From Chondrosia reniformis (Eukaryota > Porifera > Demospongiae > Chondrillida > Chondrillidae): DNA of 64,000 nt. Positions 57,872-64,000 of this stretch are shown here, in pieces. Position 1 is the first letter of the stretch; every line of letters starts with the position of its first letter. A program made the translations under genes and the position numbers. The notes beneath the pieces were generated by a model that saw only the letters and a program-made list of their open reading frames with translations, made no database searches and was not told the DNA's origin. The stretch is taken from positions 1,240,001 to 1,304,000 of the forward strand of contig OX359194.1 of the NCBI GenBank assembly GCA_947172415.1. The letters run 5' to 3'.

Positions 57872-59872
57872 CTATGAACATATAGCTACTTCCTCTAGAG
57901 TGTTATGAGTGTTATAAGGTGTATTTCTTGAAATATCATTATACCACTCTTTGACGCCCCCCAGAATAAGTAGTGACTGATTAGTAACACAAATCACAGA
58001 TGACTGCAAACGAGCAAATTTACATTGACCAACTGATTTCCACTTCTGGCCTTTCAAAATGCAGATGTCCTTAGTGGGATAAATCGGTAACATGCAACCC
58101 CCAATTGCAATTGGAATTGCACATTTTGAAGGAAATGAAGCTTTCATTGGTGCATCACTTATAGATGTCCATTTGGCACTCATATTTGCTGATGGACTTG
58201 GAGTAATAAACCTTCGAAGTTCTTCTTCTTGCATCTTCCATAGAAACCCTTTTGACTCATAAAGATAGATCTCATCTTTACAAATAAAAAGTTGAATAAA
58301 CCACATTGCCTTTGGAAGATTCACTTGATGCACCATAAACCACTGTTTACCTAGACAATCTAGAATCTCAATGCTTGAGGACAATTTCTCATTGAACCCT
58401 TTGCCACCAGCAACAATTAATATATCATCCAAGGAGAGGACACCAGGTCTTAGACGGCTCTCATTCATATGGGGAAAAAGCTCTTTCCATCCTTCATCAG
58501 TTAGGGTTATTAGCTTGTTGCAAATGCGCCCACTGTCAGATAAATCTTGTCCACCGATCAGTGTGAGTTGCTGGTTAACTGCGGCAGCTTGGCACCAAAT
58601 CTGTTGGGGTCCTTCTTCCTCTGACCACTCTTTGCTTTTAAGGTTATAAATTAAAATTTGTGCAACATCTTTTCTATTTAAAGGACTACTATAGCCGCAT
58701 ATGTAAATATTGTCTCCAAGCTTTACAGCAGAGGCATGGAAAAAAGCCTTTGGCATTTCAGTGCACATAGTAGACTGGATCCTGTTTCCATCATCTAATA
58801 AGTCACTGGCAAAATCCTGTAAAAATATAAGTCAAAACATTTTGACAGCAATATACAGCAAGAAAATCAAAGATATATATATTTATATATTTGCACATGA
58901 TTAACTACAGTATACACTTACCTCTGTAGTGGAAGTGAGACAACTGCGAACAAATTGTGCAGTATGGGGATTTCCCTCCTCCAGTTTTTGAAGAATTTCA
59001 CGCAGGCTCTGAATGTCTGGTCTATCGCACTCATCCTTCAAACACTTTAAAATCATTGGTTTCAGGGGATGTTCATTGGGAACTTTCTCTAGATCACCTT
59101 TCCTCCTGATTACTTCTGGAATAGTACCAATTCTTGTTTGGTCCTGGCAAATTGTGCATGACTGTGATGCAATCATGATCATGATTAAACCAAAGGAAAA
59201 CACATCACTTTTTCTGCTAAAGTTTGGCTGCTCTGTCAATGCCTCAGGTGGCATGAAAAAATTACAGCCCGGGGCATGAGTTGTCATATAGACTCCTGAG
59301 AATAAGCGCCACTTTGCTCTTCCAAAATCGCTTATCTTGACCCGAGAAGTATCTTCGGACAAAAGGACATTCTTGGGATAGAGATCGCGATGCAGAATCG
59401 GATGCGGCTGCATGTTATGCAAGTATTCTAAGCCAGAGGCAATCTGAAAACAAATATTTATCTGTTTATCGAGTGATATGTTGTTTTTATTTCTGTTCAA
59501 GTATTGTAGCAAGTCCTGATCCATCAATTCCAAAACTAAACGGAAACCGTCATCATGATGGCCTGAAATTTCTGTATATAGTTTAACAATGTTGGGGTGA
59601 TCGGCCTTACTCAGTACCCGTAATTCATTAATCATCTTATCTGAAGCGTCCTTTTCGTGGGATGACAATCTAATACGTTTTACTGCTACCCTTCTCACAC
59701 CATGGTCACCAGTCCATGTTGCCTTGTAAACAGTGCCATCCGCACCACTTCCAATTTCCTCTTCCAATTTAATGTCATCTGAGGTAGGTTTTATAGTGTC
59801 TTTTTTAGATTTCTTAGAAAAATGTAGATCTGAGTTCTCTAAACAGTTTTCCTTGATAGGTATTCGCTTCAT
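57872..59872 (-). CDS. Protein kinase fused to Kelch-type repeats, 2 exons, 631 aa
   Basis: Exons 59872-58922 and 58816-57872 (951 + 945 nt), a phase 0 junction with donor GTAAGT. Kinase domain residues about 36-300: GSGADG glycine loop, VAVKRI lysine, HRDLYPKN catalytic loop, DFGRAK, and PPEAL in place of APE. All catalytic residues are present, so it should be active, probably on Ser/Thr; the sequence looks most like tyrosine-kinase-like (TKL) kinases. The second exon encodes about five or six Kelch-like repeats (YICGY, LTLIGGQD, ILIVAGGKG, LLILGGVKE), expected to form a beta-propeller for protein binding. One exon per module suggests a simple fusion. No signal peptide or TM, so probably cytoplasmic. 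The start at 59872 is the first ATG before the kinase. Confidence 0.88.
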
Positions 59873-61675
59873 TTTTCCGCGCCTTTGTGGTTTGTTTTAT
59901 TATGGATTACCATACATAGTATATACAATTATGCAGTTAAGTAAAACCCCATATATTGTATAGACACTACCCAGTAATAGTATAATTTATATCATATGTG
60001 TGTACATAATTTCATTATACAAGACTAACATTACAAGTCGCATACATGAAATATAAACAAACCATTTTAAAACTTAATTTGTCAATGCACAGTGTATACA
60101 ATGTCATCTATATACATACTACATATATCAATGTACTACCATATGTACACTTTTAAATTGTTTATAATATGTAGTTAAAAACAATCCATTGACTAATTCC
60201 GAGCTGATGCTACTAAATAATATGATACAGCAGTGTATATACAAATATGGGCTTATTTTAAGTGCAATAATTTCATGCACATATAGCATTCATATTTTTC
60301 AATGATATTTAATTATTAATAGACCTGTACAGTGAAATTGAGCTATTTTTTCTAACATTTTACTAGTTTTTATCCAACAGCCACTGCTGAGACTTAAGAT
60401 AATTAAAGTTCAAAGATTGTACAAGTTTACAAATATTAAAAACTAATCATCTAGAGGACTTCCAAGTTGAAACCATCGTCCAGGTTGAAACAGAGGCACA
60501 TACAGATTGGTATAGCTAGAGCATAGATCATACACACTTAGAATATTAATTAACTGTTACTTTTGCAATAATTAGCTTATTGAACATGTGGTAACAATAT
60601 AAGTAACAGCAAGCAAACACACACACAATCATAATGTTCTATCTATCATTTAGCAATCCCCAAGTCAAGCGTTCCAAAAGTTGATATTCTAGCTGAATAG
60701 CTGGTTTATTGAGTGGCATAATTGGATAAAGCAAAGTGGTAGACCTACCCTGTATGGAATAGGAAGAACTAGAATAGCAGCCGAATACAATTACATGTAT
60801 ATATATCAAGAACAAGGGAAAACACATCAAATGAGGCAGTGCAGATGAGGGGAACTAGTGTTGTCTATATAGGGGCATTACATAATAGTTATACCATAGA
60901 TTAACTACTACATCATTTCCAGTCCCGATGTAGTGGTTAGTCTATGGTTATACACTCTGTCTCTAGGATTTTCAGTGTTTACTGAGTTATCGGTGGGATA
61001 TCGCACTGTATAACTATAAAAAGAGGCCAAAGTGTCTCTTATTATAGTTATAATATATTATAATTTGCCTCGGTTGCCCTAGCAATGGAGAGTATAGTAT
61101 ATTATCTATATATCATATCTATATACATTGATACATGTAGATATATTCTATTTGCAGTACACTATTCTTATTACTAGAATAATAAGTATAGTACATGTAC
61201 TACTGTTCAGGCAGGCAGGCAAAGACACAGGTATATTTACCAATCTTGTAATGTGTCTGCTGAATGTCTTCTTTGATACACCTCTTTGTAAACCAGATAA
61301 CACGTTTAGGCGACCTAGAAAGAATAAGTATAGGCAACGAATAAAATTAATTCAATATTATTTCTTAAGTTCATTTCTCTAAGCTCTTTCTTTAAGAAGA
61401 AAGCAACAAATTTTAGAGATAAAGCCAAATTGTCTACCACGCTAAGAATATCCTCACTTTCGTTAACTCTTGAAGATGTTCTGAGTGCTCTAGATAAAAC
61501 TGACTGAGCGGACGAAATGCAAGAGAATCTGGATCTCATTTGCCCGAGAGTGTTGAGGGGAATACCCTTTTAGGCCTTGGCACTATCGTGAAGTTAAGAG
61601 TGTAGTGACCCTCTGCTGTGTACAAGCTGATATCAACTGCTACAGAAAGTTAGTTTAATGCCAATTTATCATCCT
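59873..61675. other. Intergenic region with fold-back repeats
   Basis: Mostly AT-rich with no supported gene. It holds a fold-back at 60888-60953 (listed separately) and another imperfect one around 61010-61055. A 74-codon minus-strand frame (61315-61539, MRSRFSCISSAQSV) lies in a less AT-rich patch and could be part of a small gene, but nothing in it is recognisable. Confidence 0.35.
60888..60953. repeat. Short fold-back element
   Basis: Arms of about 27 bp: ATACCATAGATTAACTACTA (from 60891) and, reversed, the matching GATGTAGTGGTTAGTCTATG (from 60928), separated by about 12 bp. Compensating T/C and A/G differences keep most pairs. Probably a tiny MITE. Confidence 0.55.
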
Positions 61676-62620
61676 CTGTATATAGTATCCCATCTCCTCT
61701 GTATATAGTATCCCATCTCCTCTGTATATAGTATCCCATCTCCTCTGTATATAGTATCCCATCTCCTCTGTATATAGTATCCCATCTCCTCTGTACATAA
61801 TAGCCCACCTCCTCCGTATAATTATAGTATCCCATCTCCTCTGTATATAGTATCCCATCTCCTCTGTATATAGTATCCCATCTCCTCTGTATATAGTATC
61901 CCATCTCCTCTGTATATAGTATCCCATCTCCTCTGTATATAGTATCCCATCTCCTCTGTATATAGTATCCCATCTCCTCTGTATATAGTAGCCCATCTCC
62001 TCAGTATATAGTAGCCCATCTCCTCTGTATATAGTATCCTATCTCCTCTGTATATAGTATCCCATCTCCTCTGTATATAGTAGCCCATCTCCTCTGTATA
62101 TAGTAGCCCATCTCCTCTGTATATAGTATCCCATCTCCTCTGTATATAGTAGCCCATCTCCTCTGTATATAGTAGCCCATCTCTCCTGTATATAGTAGCC
62201 CATCTCCTCTGTATATAGTATCCCATCTCCTCTGTATATAGTAGCCCATCTCCTCTGTATATAGTAGCCCATCTCCTCTGTATATAGTAGCCCATCTCCT
62301 CTGTATATAGTGTCCCATCTCCTCTGTATATAGTAGCCCATCTCCTCTGTATATAGTAGCCCATCTCCTCTGTATATAGTAGCCCATCTCCTCTGTATAT
62401 AGTATCCCATCTCCTCTGTATATAGTAGCCCATCTCCTCTGTATATAGTAGCCCATCTCCTCTGTATATAGTAGCCCATCTCCTCTGTGTATATAGTAGC
62501 CCATCTCCTCTGTATATAGTAGCCCATCTCCTCTGTATATAGTAGCCCATCTCCTCTGTATATAGTAGCCCATCTCCTCTGTATATAGTAGCCCATCTCC
62601 TCTGTATATAGTAGCCCAGC
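61676..62620. repeat. 23-bp minisatellite, about 41 copies
   Basis: Unit TCTCCTCTGTATATAGTATC plus CCA, with a frequent T-to-G change that gives GTAGCCCA instead of GTATCCCA. The two variants are not random: the left third is almost all TATCCCA and the right two thirds mostly TAGCCCA. Overlapping minus-strand frames (GYYIQRRW and similar) are artefacts. Confidence 0.93.
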
Positions 62621-62791
62621 TCTTTACAGATTTACGTATACATTTCAAATACAATTTCAAATAGATTAATGTGCTAATCAGTTGCGTTTCTATTACATTT
62701 GAGCATATACACTAAAGTAATCACAAGTTCAACTAAACAAGTTATAGCTACTGTGTAACATTCTGTGAGCTAGATTTCTGTGTTGTTCCAA

Positions 62792-63685
62792 TCACTTGGT
62801 GCACACTACACAAGACAGTTCCATTACTCCATTATAAGGTCCACACAATCCAGTTGCACAATCTGCCTCTGTGTGATAGAATAAGACTCCATTTGTATCA
62901 GTAGAGCTGCCATCAATACTTTCTGGATCACGATCAACACAAGTATACATTGTACGACCTTTGTGATTATAGTATCCAGCCATGAGCCATCCGTAGTACT
63001 CTGTAGTCCATCCATGTGGACATATGTATGTTCCTGGTATCATGAGGTGCTTTGAACGAGTAGACACTTCACAAACTGCACATGGTACATCATGTTGATA
63101 TAAACTAAGAGTTCCAGCTCCTTGACCAGCATTATGTGTCTCATATTCAGAACCATAAACTGGTGAATAGTTGTTATCAGCTGATCCTGTTCCAGGTTGA
63201 TAAGCTGGTTCTGTAGTGAGGCAGATGTAGTTAGCTCCTCCTCCTGTATTCTGATAATCAGCTCCTCCTACAATGCCTTCATAGACCAGTGTAGTTCCAC
63301 TAATCTGTGGACATGTTTTCCTCCCCCACCTGACATAGGTAACTCCTCCTCCATTCCTACCAGGTGGACCAGTTGGACCAACTGGACCAGATGGTCCCAC
63401 TACTCCCTTAAGACCAGGTGGTCCATCTCTTCCAGGTAGGCCATCGCGACCATCACGACCGTCTCTTCCATGACATCCACAGTTAGTGGAAGTGTCAGTA
63501 TCAGATTGTCTAGTGATGCGAGGTGATCTTGATGTTCCAATGGCCCTAGAATCTGTAGTGTAGAAGTTGAATTAGTAGTTAGCTAGTGGATATATAAGAG
63601 ATGATAACTATTAGTTTTGTTTACCTGCTCCATTGCTACACAATATGAGGAGACTACAAAGGAGAAGAAGAAAGTAACTGTTCAT
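62792..63685 (-). CDS. Short-chain collagen C4-like secreted protein, 2 exons, 273 aa
   Basis: Exons 63685-63625 and 63552-62792 (822 nt, stop TGA). Signal peptide 1-20 (MNSYFLLLLCSLLILC). Then a Ser/Thr-rich part, NCGC, and about 13 Gly-X-Y triplets (GRDGRDGRDGLPGRDG onward). The C-terminal domain of about 170 residues has TYVRWGRKTCP, GGGANYICL and eight or more cysteines. This layout is that of the short-chain collagens described from freshwater sponges (C4) and found widely in sponges and cnidarians. It would be secreted to the extracellular matrix. The next feature downstream of its stop is the 23-bp minisatellite. Confidence 0.88.
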
Positions 63686-64000
63686 TACTGGTTCAGTTGG
63701 AGATTTAATTGATATTTAGGAAGCAGTTGAAATGTGAATAGGTTTGCAAAGATTTCCTCACTTTTATACTGTCTGCTGACGTGTGCTGTAGTTTTTAATT
63801 CGCCAGTAGTATCATGGTAATTCATATAAATTATAGTCTCTTTAGTAAATAATTCATGCTAGTATTATGTTTATTAATCTCCATACAAGATACAGTTAGA
63901 CAAAGGAAGTAATATTCTACTAATACAAGTATAGATTTGACTTCAATTGCAGTAGTAAGAATCTGGGTGTGTTATAGCTTGTATATATCATAATAGTTTA
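63686..64000. other. 5' flank of the collagen gene
   Basis: AT-rich. CTTTTATAC at 63761-63769, read on the minus strand as GTATAAAAG, is a good TATA box candidate about 75 bp before the ATG at 63685. Nothing else is seen up to the window edge. Confidence 0.4.

Noticed and set aside
61650-62660. Several overlapping frames with GYYIQRRW repeats
   Set aside because: By-products of the 23-bp minisatellite.

Overview
The window looks like a sponge (demosponge) nuclear genome. The DNA is AT-rich, and genes are split into many short exons joined by small GT-AG introns. The content is metazoan: a receptor tyrosine phosphatase, Ig/FN3 receptors, PH adaptors, a kinase fused to Kelch repeats, and a small protein of the short-chain collagen C4 type first known from freshwater sponges. 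The organism call is inference from gene content; no species is claimed. Gene models were built by hand from reading frames, splice signals and intron phase. All seven close to a multiple of three with a terminal stop codon.

Layout. 406-16202 (+): 36-exon receptor protein tyrosine phosphatase (2 Ig, 15 FN3, TM, active D1, degenerate D2). Intron 4 holds nested mobile elements and a hammerhead ribozyme; another intron holds a LINE fragment. 16250-25240: a ~1 kb duplicated segment flanks a LINE remnant and a large palindrome made from broken 18S/28S rRNA genes. 24176-29738 (-): PH-domain docking adaptor with many tyrosine motifs and a C-terminal coiled coil. 32824-36843 (-): small second PH protein whose introns carry two minisatellites, one built from copies of the exon's own splice donor. 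38341-41242 (+): one-Ig, one-FN3 receptor with a tyrosine-rich tail. 42300-43010: GC-rich island with a TATA box and no long ORF. 44112-55281 (+): one-Ig, ten-FN3 receptor with NPXY and YxN tail motifs; one intron is a 4 kb mosaic of repeats. 57872-59872 (-): protein kinase-Kelch fusion. 61676-62620: 23-bp minisatellite. 62792-63685 (-): short-chain collagen.

How the genes may work together. The three receptors share a related Ig module, and one FN3 exon type is almost shared between the phosphatase and the long receptor. One receptor ends in a phosphatase; the other two end in tails with candidate phosphotyrosine docking sites. Two adjacent PH proteins, one rich in candidate phosphotyrosine sites, sit between them. 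This reads as a local phosphotyrosine signalling cluster made by tandem duplication and exon shuffling. A role in recognition (self/non-self or adhesion) is a hypothesis.

The most unusual items are three hammerhead-ribozyme motifs (one with an intact core, in sense orientation in an intron), the array of about 32 duplicated splice donors, and the rDNA palindrome between duplicated gene ends.
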